Assembly: GCA_023227965.1 (NCBI GenBank)
Contig: JALOCA010000020.1
Location: 1 to 61,322 of the forward strand
Length of the DNA: 61,322 bases
Source of the DNA: Lentimicrobiaceae bacterium
GTDB taxonomy: Bacteria; Bacteroidota; Bacteroidia; Bacteroidales; JALOCA01
Reading direction: 5' to 3'
This document shows, piece by piece, positions 9,443 through 18,582 of this stretch; position 1 is the first letter of the stretch; the number at the start of each line of letters is the position of its first letter. The notes beneath the pieces are model-generated. The model ran no database searches. It saw only the letters and a list, made by a program, of their open reading frames with translations, and was not told the origin of the DNA. The position numbers and the translations under genes were made by a program.

Positions 9443-11305
9443 ATGCTAGTCCTAGGAATTTCAGCATTTTATCACGATTCAGCAGCATGTATAGTTCACG
9501 ACGGTGAAATCATTGCTGCAGCCCAGGAAGAACGGTTTACAAGAATCAAACATGATGAATCTTTTCCTGTTAATGCTGTTAAATTTTGCCTGGATTTTGC
9601 AGATATATCCCCTGGCGAACTTGATTACGTCGTTTTTTATGAAAAACCATTTCTAAAATTCGAAAGATTACTTGAAACGTATTACGCATTTGCCCCCAAA
9701 GGGTTTCGTTCTTTTGCTATTTCTATACCTATCTGGATAAAAAACAAGCTTCTTATTAAAAAAATTATCAAGGATGAATTAAATAAAATAAGCCAATTCG
9801 ATTCCAAAAAAACACCCGTCCTTTTTTCTGAACATCATCTTTCGCATGCAGCAAGTGCTTTTTATCCATCTCCTTATGAAGAAGCCGCAATAATTACCAT
9901 TGACGGAGTAGGTGAATGGGCAACAGCATCTATCGGATATGGACAACAGAATACAATAAAAATCTTTAAAGAATTACATTTTCCCCATTCAGTAGGATTG
10001 CTTTATTCCGCATTTACCCTTTTTACAGGCTTTAGGGTAAATTCCGGTGAATATAAATTAATGGGATTAGCCCCATACGGAAATCCGGTTTCCCCCAATG
10101 TAAAAAGGTTTATTTCTCTAATTAAAGAGCAGTTCGTTGATATTAAACCTGATGGCTCCATAAAACTCAACATGGACTATTTTGCATTTGCTACCGGGCT
10201 AAAAATGCTTCACCAAAAAAAATGGGAAAAACTTTTGGGGATACCTTTAAGGCAACCGGAATCTCCTATAAACCAAGAACATTGTGATCTTGCTTTTGCT
10301 ATTCAACAAATTACCGAAGAAATAGTATTTAATATGGCAGCAGAAGCAAAAAGATTAACCGGCTCCGCCAATTTGTGCCTATCAGGAGGAGTAGCACTTA
10401 ATTGTGTTGCCAATGGTAAACTTTTAAGTTCCGGAATATTTCAAAATATTTTCATACAACCTGCCGCCGGAGATGCAGGCGGTTCGCTGGGTGCCGCATT
10501 AGCTGTATATCATTTGTTTGCGCAAAAAGAACGTAAATCAGATAACAAACAGGATGGTATGAAAGGAGCATTATTAGGTCCAGATTACACAGATAAAGAA
10601 ATAGAAATCATTTCAAAAAAGCTCAAAGCCAGATACACTTTTTATCAATCAGAAGACGAATTGCTTAACACTACTGCAACATTGATTAGCAATGGAGCAG
10701 TAGTAGGGTGGTTTCAGGGTAGAATGGAATTTGGTCCCAGAGCCTTGGGCAACAGAAGTATTCTTGCAGATGCACGAAATGTAGAAATGCAAAAAAAACT
10801 AAATTTAAAAATAAAATATAGAGAAAGTTTTCGCCCTTTTGCTCCTTCGGTTCTTATTGAACATAGCAAAGAATACTTCGAATCCGGGTTTGCATCACCC
10901 TATATGTTACTTATTGACTATATAAACCAAAATCATAGAAACCATCTTCCCGATAATTATAACGACCTTTTTTTGAATGAAAAGTTGTATTTTGTAAAAT
11001 CTGATATTTCGGCAATAACACATCTTGATTTTTCTGCAAGAGTGCAAACCGTTCACCAGGAAATAAATCCTAAATATTGGAAACTTATCCAGTCGTTTCG
11101 AAAGATTACCGGTTATGGAATTATTGTTAACACCAGTTTCAATGTCCGTGGAGAACCCATAGTATGTTCTCCTTTAGATGCATACCGATGTTTTATGCAC
11201 ACTGAAATGGATTACCTTGTACTGAACAATTTTATTTTTGATAAAAACGATCAACCTGAATTTAAAGACGACTGCTATTATAAAGAAAAAATAAAACCAG
11301 ATTAA
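9443..11305 (+). CDS. Carbamoyltransferase, NodU/SxtI family
   Basis: About 620 residues. The N-terminus (MLVLGISAFYHDSAACIV) and the HHLSHAASA motif (~131-139) are typical of the Kae1-like domain that transfers the carbamoyl group. FGPRALGNRS in the C-terminal part belongs to the YrdC-like domain that makes carbamoyl-adenylate from carbamoyl phosphate and ATP. These enzymes O-carbamoylate sugars or natural products. I chose ATG at 9443, which begins right at the conserved MxxLGISAFYHDS block. An in-frame TTG at 9434, two bases after the upstream stop, is possible. The next three genes complete a set like sxtK, sxtJ and sxtL, so the polysaccharide is probably carbamoylated. Confidence 0.93.
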   Translation: MLVLGISAFYHDSAACIVHDGEIIAAAQEERFTRIKHDESFPVNAVKFCLDFADISPGELDYVVFYEKPFLKFERLLETYYAFAPKGFRSFAISIPIWIKNKLLIKKIIKDELNKISQFDSKKTPVLFSEHHLSHAASAFYPSPYEEAAIITIDGVGEWATASIGYGQQNTIKIFKELHFPHSVGLLYSAFTLFTGFRVNSGEYKLMGLAPYGNPVSPNVKRFISLIKEQFVDIKPDGSIKLNMDYFAFATGLKMLHQKKWEKLLGIPLRQPESPINQEHCDLAFAIQQITEEIVFNMAAEAKRLTGSANLCLSGGVALNCVANGKLLSSGIFQNIFIQPAAGDAGGSLGAALAVYHLFAQKERKSDNKQDGMKGALLGPDYTDKEIEIISKKLKARYTFYQSEDELLNTTATLISNGAVVGWFQGRMEFGPRALGNRSILADARNVEMQKKLNLKIKYRESFRPFAPSVLIEHSKEYFESGFASPYMLLIDYINQNHRNHLPDNYNDLFLNEKLYFVKSDISAITHLDFSARVQTVHQEINPKYWKLIQSFRKITGYGIIVNTSFNVRGEPIVCSPLDAYRCFMHTEMDYLVLNNFIFDKNDQPEFKDDCYYKEKIKPD

Positions 11306-11309
11306 TTAT

Positions 11310-11462
11310 ATGTTTGATATATTTAAGGAATTATTATTTTTTATAAAACAAAGAAAGAAATGGTGGCTTGCCCCCATAATATTTATATTATTATTACTTG
11401 CATTATTGCTTTTTATAAGCACAAGTTCTGTATTAGGTCCATTTATATATACATTGTTTTAA
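11310..11462 (+). CDS. Small membrane protein, DUF5989/SxtK-like
   Basis: A 50-residue reading frame begins with ATG 4 nt after the carbamoyltransferase stop: MFDIFKELLFFIKQRKKWWL followed by a single hydrophobic helix (APIIFILLLL onward) and a short tail ending VLGPFIYTLF. The amphipathic basic start, KKWW motif, one membrane span and position after a NodU-type carbamoyltransferase match the DUF5989 family, which includes SxtK of saxitoxin clusters (about 54 residues). Function is unknown; an accessory or membrane-anchoring role for the carbamoyltransferase is inferred from constant co-occurrence. It is short enough to be missed by length-filtered gene callers. Confidence 0.85.
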   Translation: MFDIFKELLFFIKQRKKWWLAPIIFILLLLALLLFISTSSVLGPFIYTLF

Positions 11463-11473
11463 AACGCAGTAAT

Positions 11474-11842
11474 ATGAAAGAAAAACGAATTAAGTCTCTT
11501 GAATTTATTTTATTAATTACTGCAATATTAGTAATTATATTTTTTATTTTCAGATATATTCTTTTTTTATATATTGCTATTACTATTGCCGCTATTGGTT
11601 TATTTTTTCCACAAATAACCCTACATTTGTACAAGGGTTGGGACTGGATAGGACAAGGTATAAGATATTGTGTAACTCATTTAATTCTTTTTATTATTTT
11701 TTATTTTATTCTATTTCCTATTTCTATATTATATAAGCTCAAAAATAAAGATCCCCTGAAGTTAACTAATAAAAATTTATTTTCTTACTACGATCTTCGT
11801 GATAAAAACTTTTCAGATAATGATTTTGAAAAAATGTGGTAA
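11474..11842 (+). CDS. SxtJ-family membrane protein
   Basis: The 122-residue protein has two hydrophobic hairpins (about residues 9-40 and 64-85) separated by a Trp/Gly segment (LYKGWDWIGQGIRYCVTHLI). It ends in a polar tail containing KNKDPLKL, the usual layout of SxtJ-like proteins found beside NodU/SxtI carbamoyltransferases. I chose ATG at 11474 because the longer frame beginning at 11360 would overlap the DUF5989 gene and lacks family-like sequence. The stop is followed after one base by the ATG of the SGNH hydrolase. Function unknown; membrane partner of the carbamoyltransferase is the natural inference. Confidence 0.78.
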   Translation: MKEKRIKSLEFILLITAILVIIFFIFRYILFLYIAITIAAIGLFFPQITLHLYKGWDWIGQGIRYCVTHLILFIIFYFILFPISILYKLKNKDPLKLTNKNLFSYYDLRDKNFSDNDFEKMW

Positions 11843-11843
11843 A

Positions 11844-12881
11844 ATGAAATCTAATATATATAAAAAAATAATATTTTATATTATTCTTATAGCACTTTTT
11901 AGCGTCATTTTATTTATTATTGGCGAATTTGGTCTCAGACTATTAGGGTTTACGCCAGATAATCCCGACCGTAAAGACTTGATTAAAGTTACACCCGGAG
12001 GTAAATATTTCATGGCTGACGATTATCTTGGTTATACCCATATCGCAGGGAAATTCCGGATATTTCTGCCCCATAACTACTCTTTTATCACCACACACGA
12101 TTCTGCAACTTTGCGAATTACGCATCCGGAAGAAATGAACAATTCGTATGCAAGCAAAGAAAAAATTTGGATTTTTGGATGTTCCTGTACACATGGCTGG
12201 TCAATAAATGACTGGGAAACATATCCCTGGCGTTTACAAGAAAAATGCCGTGAATATGAGATAATAAACTATGGCGTAAGCGGGTATGGAACAATACATT
12301 CCTTGCTACTTTTACAGCGCGACCTCAAGAAAAAAATCAAACCCAGGATCGTTATATTAGCTTACGCCTCCATGCACGATGCCCGCAATACACTTTCTGC
12401 AAGCCGAAGAAAAGCAGCAACAGCATATAACTTTCTCGGTACCATAGTACAACCTTATGCTGAGCTCACTAAAAATGCCAGGCTTATCATTCATAAACCT
12501 TGTAATGTTACTTACCATAGACCTCCTTTTAATACAAAATCTGCACTAATCCATTTTATTGAAAGAGCATTTAATGCATTGCAAGCCCGTTTTTCCGATA
12601 GCCATACAGTTACTAAGGCAATTATCGAAGAAATGAACAGGCTTTGTATACAAAATCATATCACCTTTATTGTAGCTGGAATAAATAATGATAAAAGAAC
12701 AACGGAAATGCTGAGCTATTGTAACAACATGAAAATATTAACCGTTGATATTTCGATAGATAATAAAAGTGGCAAATATACTAACGAACCCTACGATCCC
12801 CATCCCAATGCCCTTGCCAACCACATTTATGCTGATAAAATCTTTAAGTTTCTAACAACACATCGCCTCTTATTTCAATAA
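11844..12881 (+). CDS. Membrane-anchored SGNH/GDSL hydrolase-like protein (SxtL position)
   Basis: The 345-residue protein has an N-terminal membrane anchor (~residues 8-28) and an extracytoplasmic domain. Block I is FGCSCTHGWS with the candidate nucleophile Ser in GCSCT. Block II is the NYGVSGYG stretch, and block V is DPHPN with Asp and His in the DxxH arrangement. The usual Asn of block III is not obvious (LAYASMHDARNT). Such proteins commonly act as acyl-esterases or O-acyltransferase partners on polysaccharides. In saxitoxin clusters the equivalent position holds sxtL. ATG 11844 is preferred over an upstream in-frame ATG (11799) that overlaps the preceding gene. Confidence 0.8.
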   Translation: MKSNIYKKIIFYIILIALFSVILFIIGEFGLRLLGFTPDNPDRKDLIKVTPGGKYFMADDYLGYTHIAGKFRIFLPHNYSFITTHDSATLRITHPEEMNNSYASKEKIWIFGCSCTHGWSINDWETYPWRLQEKCREYEIINYGVSGYGTIHSLLLLQRDLKKKIKPRIVILAYASMHDARNTLSASRRKAATAYNFLGTIVQPYAELTKNARLIIHKPCNVTYHRPPFNTKSALIHFIERAFNALQARFSDSHTVTKAIIEEMNRLCIQNHITFIVAGINNDKRTTEMLSYCNNMKILTVDISIDNKSGKYTNEPYDPHPNALANHIYADKIFKFLTTHRLLFQ

Positions 12882-12924
12882 TTTTCGGTATTTTACGGAA
12901 AAATCGCAAACACTTTCTGTTAAC

Positions 12925-12955
12925 TTGCATTATTAGGAATAAAATCCTATTTTTG
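12925..12955 (+). promoter_or_regulatory. Possible internal promoter upstream of the cysQ-like gene, with short hairpin
   Basis: TTG (12925-12927) is followed after 20 nt by TATTTTTG (12948-12955), matching the Bacteroidetes -33/-7 pattern. The same stretch holds a small AT-rich hairpin (12934-12938 with 12945-12949) followed by five T residues, which could weakly terminate the upstream transcript. The region therefore may divide the block into two transcription units. Confidence 0.4.
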
Positions 12956-12988
12956 ATTAAAAAATGAACTTAACAAATCTTCATCAGG

Positions 12989-13813
12989 ATGCAAGTACCT
13001 ATCGATATTAATTCCTTTCTGATTCAAGCAATTCAGGCTGCTTTTTATGCCGGTCAGAAAGTTCTTAATATATATAATAGTAAACATATCCCCTTTCAAT
13101 TAAAACAGGATTTAAGCCCTTTAACATTTGCTGATATTGCTTCCAATCAAATCATCATAGAATATTTAGAACCGCTTGGACTACCTTTTATCAGTGAAGA
13201 AAGTGAAAAAACTTCCTACTATTTACGCAAAGAATGGTCATATTTTTGGTTAATTGACCCATTAGACGGCACTAAGGAATTTTTACATCATAATGGAGAA
13301 TTTACAATTAATATAGCATTAATCCATAAAAATAAAGCAATAATTGGTGTTATATTTATTCCCGTATATAATGAATTGTATTTTGCTTCTTCCCTTTTGG
13401 GATCATATAAGGCGAGTAACATAACCCGATTTTCACAAATAGAGAGTTTGCCTACCGTGCTTGCCAATTCTATAAAATTACCAATTTACACAATCAGCGA
13501 CAGATATATTATTGTTTTGAGTCGCTCACATTCTGATAAAAAAACTGATTTATATATTCAATCATTTCCTTTTTCCGGACTTAGTATTGAAAAATTATAC
13601 AAAGGGAGTTCTTTAAAATTTTGCATGGTTGCTGAAGGAAGTGCCCATTTATACCCCCGTATCGGAAAAACAATGGAATGGGATACAGCTGCCGGTACTG
13701 CCATTGCTGAATTTGCGAATGCTTCAACATATCAGCTTAATACTAAAAATCCATTATTATATAACAAAAAAAAATTTGAGAACCCTAATTTTGTTACCAA
13801 AAGAAATAATTAA
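12989..13813 (+). CDS. cysQ: 3'(2'),5'-bisphosphate nucleotidase CysQ-like (inositol-monophosphatase fold)
   Basis: The 274-residue protein has the metal-binding motifs of the inositol monophosphatase superfamily: ISEES (Glu ligands), WLIDPLDGTKEF (DPxDGT motif) and MEWDTAAG near the C-terminus. The pattern fits CysQ, which hydrolyses 3'-phosphoadenosine 5'-phosphate (PAP), a by-product of sulfotransferases. E. coli CysQ has 246 residues. Its place inside a polysaccharide block hints at sulfated sugars or nucleotide recycling, but no sulfotransferase is visible in the window. Other sugar or inositol phosphate substrates remain possible. A 15-codon out-of-frame reading frame (12964-13011) overlaps its start. 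Confidence 0.83.
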   Translation: MQVPIDINSFLIQAIQAAFYAGQKVLNIYNSKHIPFQLKQDLSPLTFADIASNQIIIEYLEPLGLPFISEESEKTSYYLRKEWSYFWLIDPLDGTKEFLHHNGEFTINIALIHKNKAIIGVIFIPVYNELYFASSLLGSYKASNITRFSQIESLPTVLANSIKLPIYTISDRYIIVLSRSHSDKKTDLYIQSFPFSGLSIEKLYKGSSLKFCMVAEGSAHLYPRIGKTMEWDTAAGTAIAEFANASTYQLNTKNPLLYNKKKFENPNFVTKRNN

Positions 13814-13819
13814 TAAATA

Positions 13820-14752
13820 ATGGCAAATAACAATAAAGAATTTCCACTTGTTTCAATTATAACTGTTAATTTTGATCATTCAGATGTTACATGCGAAATG
13901 CTTGATTCTCTTACAAGAATCAGTTATCCCCATATCGAAGTTATTGTTATTGATAATGCTTCTCTTAACGATGATCCCACGATGATTACCCAGAAGCATC
14001 CCTGGGTGCGGCTTATTGTAAACAAAAAAAATCTAGGTTTTGCCGGAGCAAATAATATAGGAATTAAAGAAGCTCAAGGCAAATATATTTTATTATTAAA
14101 TAACGATACAATTGTAGATACACATTTTCTAGAACCCCTGGTTGCCTGCATGGAGTCCGATGCTATGATTGGAGCTGTAAGCCCTAAAATCCGTTTTTTT
14201 TATCAACCTGAAATTATTCAATATGCTGGTCTTACCCCTATCAATAATTATACAGTAAGAAGTAAAGGCATAGGTTTCAGAGAAATAGATATGGGACAAT
14301 ACGATAAAAACCGTCTTACGGCATATGCCCACGGAGCTGCTATGATGGTTAGAGTAGATACTATTAAAAAAATCGGTTTGATGTCGAATGCATTTTTCCT
14401 TTATTATGAAGAACTCGACTGGAGTTTCCGTATCCGACAGGCTGGCTATAAAATATTTTACGTATTCAATTCCCTTATACTGCACAAAGAGTCAATTACT
14501 ACCGGAAAAATGAGCCCATTAAAAACTTACTACCTGAACAGAAGTCGTTTATTGTATATGCGCCGCAATATTCGAGGTTTAAGTCTGGTTATCTGTGTCT
14601 TATTTCAAATATTTTTTTCTATCCCCAAAAACGCGCTTGTATATATTTTTACTGGTAAGTTTAGTCTGTTGAAAGCATATCTTAAGGCATTAGGTTGGCA
14701 TTTGAAAAACCTGTTTTTTCACAAAGAAATACATAGCCATCCCTCATATTAA
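13820..14752 (+). CDS. Family 2 glycosyltransferase (tandem paralogue 1)
   Basis: The 310-residue GT-A enzyme begins with PLVSIITVNFDHSDVTCEML. It carries a nucleotide-binding region (VIDNASLNDDP), the LLLNNDT metal-binding motif, and YYEELDWSFR, the ED-type catalytic region typical of rhamnosyl-/galactofuranosyl-transferase-like GT2 proteins. The C-terminal ~60 residues form an amphipathic/hydrophobic membrane-associating tail. It starts 6 bp after the cysQ stop. It is clearly a paralogue of the next gene, sharing many blocks such as SDVTCE, GKYILLLN, GAVSPKIR, AYAHGAAM and FFLYYEE. The sugar transferred cannot be deduced. Confidence 0.88.
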   Translation: MANNNKEFPLVSIITVNFDHSDVTCEMLDSLTRISYPHIEVIVIDNASLNDDPTMITQKHPWVRLIVNKKNLGFAGANNIGIKEAQGKYILLLNNDTIVDTHFLEPLVACMESDAMIGAVSPKIRFFYQPEIIQYAGLTPINNYTVRSKGIGFREIDMGQYDKNRLTAYAHGAAMMVRVDTIKKIGLMSNAFFLYYEELDWSFRIRQAGYKIFYVFNSLILHKESITTGKMSPLKTYYLNRSRLLYMRRNIRGLSLVICVLFQIFFSIPKNALVYIFTGKFSLLKAYLKALGWHLKNLFFHKEIHSHPSY

Positions 14753-14776
14753 TTATTGCACGTAAAAAAATCTAAT

Positions 14777-15724
14777 ATGGAACAGGTAACATTCCAGGTG
14801 AAACCACGAAAATTTCTTCCCTTAGTTTCTATCATAATTGTTAACTACAATCATTCGGATGTTACCTGCGAACTTATTGAATCACTAAATAAAATAACCT
14901 ATCCCAATTTCGAAATTATTGTTGTTGACAATCAATCGCCCGATGATGAGCCCATAATTATCAAGCGGACGTACCCTGGAGTACGGCTTGTGAAAAGTCC
15001 CATCAACTACGGGTTTGCAGCAGGAAATAATTTTGGTATGATGACCGCACAAGGAAAATATATCCTACTATTAAATTTTGATACTATAGTTACAAAAGAT
15101 TTTCTCGAACCCTTGGTCAATATTATGGAAGCCCACTCTGAAATTGGTGCGGTTAGTCCCAAAATCCGATATTTTCACACACCCGATACCATTCAATATG
15201 CAGGCTATACAACAATGAATACCTTGACCTTACGAAATTTTGCCATCGGTTCCCACCAAATTGACCGGGGGCAATTCAACCAAAGTGGCGAAACTGCCTA
15301 TGCCCATGGTGCAGCCATGTTGGTTTCAATGGAAGTAATTAAAAAAGTGGGTATGATGTCGTACGCTTTTTTCTTATATTATGAAGAAGCTGACTGGTGC
15401 GAACGAATTAAAAGAAATGGATATAAAATTTATTATGTACACGAATCCTTGGTATATCATAAAGAATCAATTGCAACCGGCAAAATGAGTTTTGATAAAA
15501 TATATTACCTCACTCGCAATCGTTTAATTTTCATGCGAAGAAATATTTTGGGATTTAAATTTTTTATTGCCGTACTATACCAAATTTTTATTGCAATTCC
15601 CCGTAACTCGTTACGATGGCTGATTAAAGGCAAATTTGATTTATTCTTTGCTTATTATAAGGCTATTGGATGGAATATTACCCATTTGTTTGACAAAGAA
15701 ATATTTGAAAACCCCATGTTATAA
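14777..15724 (+). CDS. Family 2 glycosyltransferase (tandem paralogue 2)
   Basis: This 315-residue GT-A enzyme is the sister of the preceding gene. Conserved blocks include VSIIIVNYNHSDVTCEL, VVDNQSPDDEP, GKYILLLNFDT, YAHGAAML and FFLYYEEADW. The acidic metal-binding motif differs by one residue (NFDT instead of NNDT). ATG at 14777 is chosen; an in-frame TTG at 14756 would add seven poorly conserved residues. Arrangement and similarity indicate an old tandem duplication followed by divergence, probably to add two different sugars or linkages of the same repeat unit. Confidence 0.88.
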   Translation: MEQVTFQVKPRKFLPLVSIIIVNYNHSDVTCELIESLNKITYPNFEIIVVDNQSPDDEPIIIKRTYPGVRLVKSPINYGFAAGNNFGMMTAQGKYILLLNFDTIVTKDFLEPLVNIMEAHSEIGAVSPKIRYFHTPDTIQYAGYTTMNTLTLRNFAIGSHQIDRGQFNQSGETAYAHGAAMLVSMEVIKKVGMMSYAFFLYYEEADWCERIKRNGYKIYYVHESLVYHKESIATGKMSFDKIYYLTRNRLIFMRRNILGFKFFIAVLYQIFIAIPRNSLRWLIKGKFDLFFAYYKAIGWNITHLFDKEIFENPML

Positions 15725-15729
15725 TTGTT

Positions 15730-16920
15730 ATGGAAACCCTGATATTTTTCCTAAATTTAATGCAATGGATTCTTTTTGTTATTCTTACATTTTCCACCTT
15801 GTATTTATTGTACTTTTCAATTGCAGGAATTTTTAGTTATCACCCCCGTCAAAGGTTTGATGAAAACTTTCGAAAAATTGCCGTGTTAATACCTGGATAT
15901 AAAGAAGATATGGTAGTTGTTGAGTCGGCTTCCGATGCTTTACAACAAAATTATCCAAAGGATATGTTTGACGTTGTGGTTATTGCCGATAGTTTGCAAC
16001 CTAACACCCTAAAAGCACTTAATAATTTGCCCATCAAACTTATAGAAGTAAGTTTTGAAAAAAGCACCAAATCAAAAGCCCTTAATAAAGCAATGGAACA
16101 ATTACCCGAAGATTATGCTATAGCAATAATTCTTGATGCTGATAATCTGATGGAAAGAGATTTCCTAAAAAAAATAAATATGTCGTTCGCAGCAGGCTAT
16201 TTGGCAGTACAGGGACACAGAGTGGCAAAAAACATGAATACCCCTTTTGCAATTCTTGATGCTATCAGCGAAGAAATTAATAATCATATTTTCAGAAAAG
16301 GGCATAGGGTTTCTGGATTATCCTCAGCAATTATAGGTTCCGGAATGGCTTTTGAATATTCTTATTTTAAAAACTTAATGAACGGAATAAAGGCGGTAGG
16401 AGGTTTCGATAAAGAAATTGAACTAAAAATGCTTAAAGAAGGAAAAACTATTGAATATCTTCCTGATGCTTATGTTTATGATGAAAAAGTACAGAAATCT
16501 GAAGTATTTTCCAACCAGCGACGCAGGTGGCTTTCTGCACAGGTACATTATTTCAGAATTTATATACTTGATGCAATAAAAGAAGTATTTGTACATAGAA
16601 ATATTGATTATTTTGATAAAGCATTTCAATTTATTCAGCCACCAAGAATTTTGTTATTAGGCATAATAACTATTATTTTTATATTTTCTCTAATTTTTAA
16701 TCCATTGTATATAATGTTATTCTGGTTATATTTATTCGGAATTTGCGTTTTTACTTTTTTACTTTCAATACCTATAAAATTTTATAATATCCAAACATTA
16801 AAAGCTATAGTGTATTTACCTAAAGGGTTTTTTCTTATGCTTATATCATTGTTAAAAATCAAAGGAGCTAATCAACGTTTTATTCATACACAGCATACAA
16901 GTATAAAAAACAATAAATAA
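15730..16920 (+). CDS. Membrane-bound family 2 glycosyltransferase (processive type)
   Basis: The 396-residue protein has an N-terminal membrane helix (~5-35), a cytoplasmic GT-A domain with IAVLIPGYKED, ILDADN (DxD) and NQRRRWLSAQ (QxxRW motif), and three to four C-terminal membrane helices (~300-375). The QxxRW motif is found in cellulose/hyaluronan-synthase-like enzymes that bind the acceptor chain. It starts 5 bp after the previous gene. It may extend a glucan-like backbone or transfer to a lipid carrier; the donor is unknown. Confidence 0.87.
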   Translation: METLIFFLNLMQWILFVILTFSTLYLLYFSIAGIFSYHPRQRFDENFRKIAVLIPGYKEDMVVVESASDALQQNYPKDMFDVVVIADSLQPNTLKALNNLPIKLIEVSFEKSTKSKALNKAMEQLPEDYAIAIILDADNLMERDFLKKINMSFAAGYLAVQGHRVAKNMNTPFAILDAISEEINNHIFRKGHRVSGLSSAIIGSGMAFEYSYFKNLMNGIKAVGGFDKEIELKMLKEGKTIEYLPDAYVYDEKVQKSEVFSNQRRRWLSAQVHYFRIYILDAIKEVFVHRNIDYFDKAFQFIQPPRILLLGIITIIFIFSLIFNPLYIMLFWLYLFGICVFTFLLSIPIKFYNIQTLKAIVYLPKGFFLMLISLLKIKGANQRFIHTQHTSIKNNK

Positions 16921-17043
16921 TGCAACCAAAATAATATCAACATGTTAAATATTTTTAAATTTCAAATATTAAAATAAAAATTGTTATCTAAAGAAAAAAA
17001 TTATATCTTTATAAACTATTTTCTCTAATTAAATTAATCTAAA

Positions 17044-18570
17044 ATGGCAAATTCTTACAATGCTGAAAAATTGTTATTTAGAAGACAATTTATACTTGGA
17101 CCCCGTTTTATTGAAAAATTTCCAACATGGAATAAATTTAATTTAAATAAAACGCTTTTTGTTACCCTGCATCCAGATTTGCCCTATAAACAAGTAAGCA
17201 AAAATGGATTTACCCTCACACTTTTGGGTTACATCATTAATTCTGAACAAATTTCATCTTCCGATGAAGATATTTTATACGATATCCTCAGCAAAATTCA
17301 GAAAATTGATGACATTTTTGAGAACCTTACCGATGACTTAGGTGGCAGATGGATTTTGATTATTGACGATGGCAATGAGTGTAAGCTATTTCACGATGCC
17401 GCCGGTCTTCGCCAGGTTTGCTATACAAATGAAATGAATGGGGAAATCTGGTGCGCTTCCACTCCAGGTATTATAGCAGAAGAATTGGGCTTTACAATTG
17501 GCAGCGACGCGCTGGAATTTATTAACTCTCCACAATGGAAAAATGCCCACGAATATTGGTGGCCCGGTATGACCACCCCATTCAGGGAAATCTCTCAATT
17601 ACTGCCTAACTTCTACCTCGATCTGAAACATTGTACATATCACAGATATTGGCCTAATAAATATTATCCTTATCCTGCCCCTTACAAGGAAGGTATTAAA
17701 AAAAGTGCCGAATTGCTAAAAAAACTCTGCAATGCTGCATTCCAACGTTTCCCGGTAGAAGGCACCATTTCTGCAGGTTACGACACCCGTACCATTTTAG
17801 CTGCCAGTAAAGATTTTGCCAAAGAAATAGAATATTTAACCCTTATTTATTGGTCGTATACGCAGGAAAGTACCGATTCGCAAATTTCTACAAGTCTTCT
17901 AAAAGATTTAAATCTAAAACACAAACTCGTACAGTGCAGAAAGGAATGCAGCCCCGAATTCTGGGAAATTTATAAAAGAAACGTTACGACTGCTCATCTT
18001 GCTTATGCAAGTATTAATGAAACCCTTATGGAATATTTTCCCCAGGAAAAAGTAGCCATTAAAGGTACGGTAAGCAGTGAAATTATAAGGGAACAATATA
18101 TTGATAAAACACGGAAAAAAGATGGCAAAAACTTTGCTCAAATTTCTGGTTTTAATGGAAATAAGTTTATGGAAAAACACTTGCAAATCTGGCTCGACGA
18201 AGCTTTACCGTATGCAAAAAAATTCAACGTCAATATTAACGAATTGTATGGTTGGGAACAACAAACCGGTAGATGGCAGGCAATGACCCAGGCTGAGGGA
18301 GACATTGCGCAGGAAGTATTTGTACCTTTTAACTGCAGAAATCTTATAATGTATATGTTGCAAGTACACGACAAATACCGTCGTCCGTTTTATTATAAAT
18401 TATATGAAGAAATGGTAAAATATAACTGGCTTGAATGTAATGCCTATCCGATGAATCCCCACAAACGCGGCTGGAAACCCCAGTTAAAAAATATTTTACG
18501 CCAATCCGGATTTTATCCTTTTTTCATTACTTTATTTTATAAATTTCACAAACAAAAAAGCCACATTTAA
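17044..18570 (+). CDS. Asparagine-synthase-related protein in polysaccharide locus
   Basis: The 508-residue protein has two parts. The N-terminal ~190 residues resemble the class II glutaminase fold of asparagine synthetases (GGRWILIIDD, then HDAAGLRQVCY) but lack the catalytic N-terminal Cys. The C-terminal part holds a PP-loop-like SAGYDTR (243-249) in place of SGGxDS, as in adenine-nucleotide alpha-hydrolase relatives. Such proteins can activate a carboxylate by adenylation and form amides with ammonia or another amine. In this block it may amidate a uronic acid or attach an amino compound to the sugar chain; that is inference. It is preceded by a 123-bp AT-rich gap. Confidence 0.72.
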   Translation: MANSYNAEKLLFRRQFILGPRFIEKFPTWNKFNLNKTLFVTLHPDLPYKQVSKNGFTLTLLGYIINSEQISSSDEDILYDILSKIQKIDDIFENLTDDLGGRWILIIDDGNECKLFHDAAGLRQVCYTNEMNGEIWCASTPGIIAEELGFTIGSDALEFINSPQWKNAHEYWWPGMTTPFREISQLLPNFYLDLKHCTYHRYWPNKYYPYPAPYKEGIKKSAELLKKLCNAAFQRFPVEGTISAGYDTRTILAASKDFAKEIEYLTLIYWSYTQESTDSQISTSLLKDLNLKHKLVQCRKECSPEFWEIYKRNVTTAHLAYASINETLMEYFPQEKVAIKGTVSSEIIREQYIDKTRKKDGKNFAQISGFNGNKFMEKHLQIWLDEALPYAKKFNVNINELYGWEQQTGRWQAMTQAEGDIAQEVFVPFNCRNLIMYMLQVHDKYRRPFYYKLYEEMVKYNWLECNAYPMNPHKRGWKPQLKNILRQSGFYPFFITLFYKFHKQKSHI

Positions 18571-18582
18571 GTATCTGTAATT

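Noticed and set aside
11360..11473. Extended start of the SxtJ-like gene
   Set aside because: The extension overlaps the DUF5989 gene in another frame and has no family similarity.
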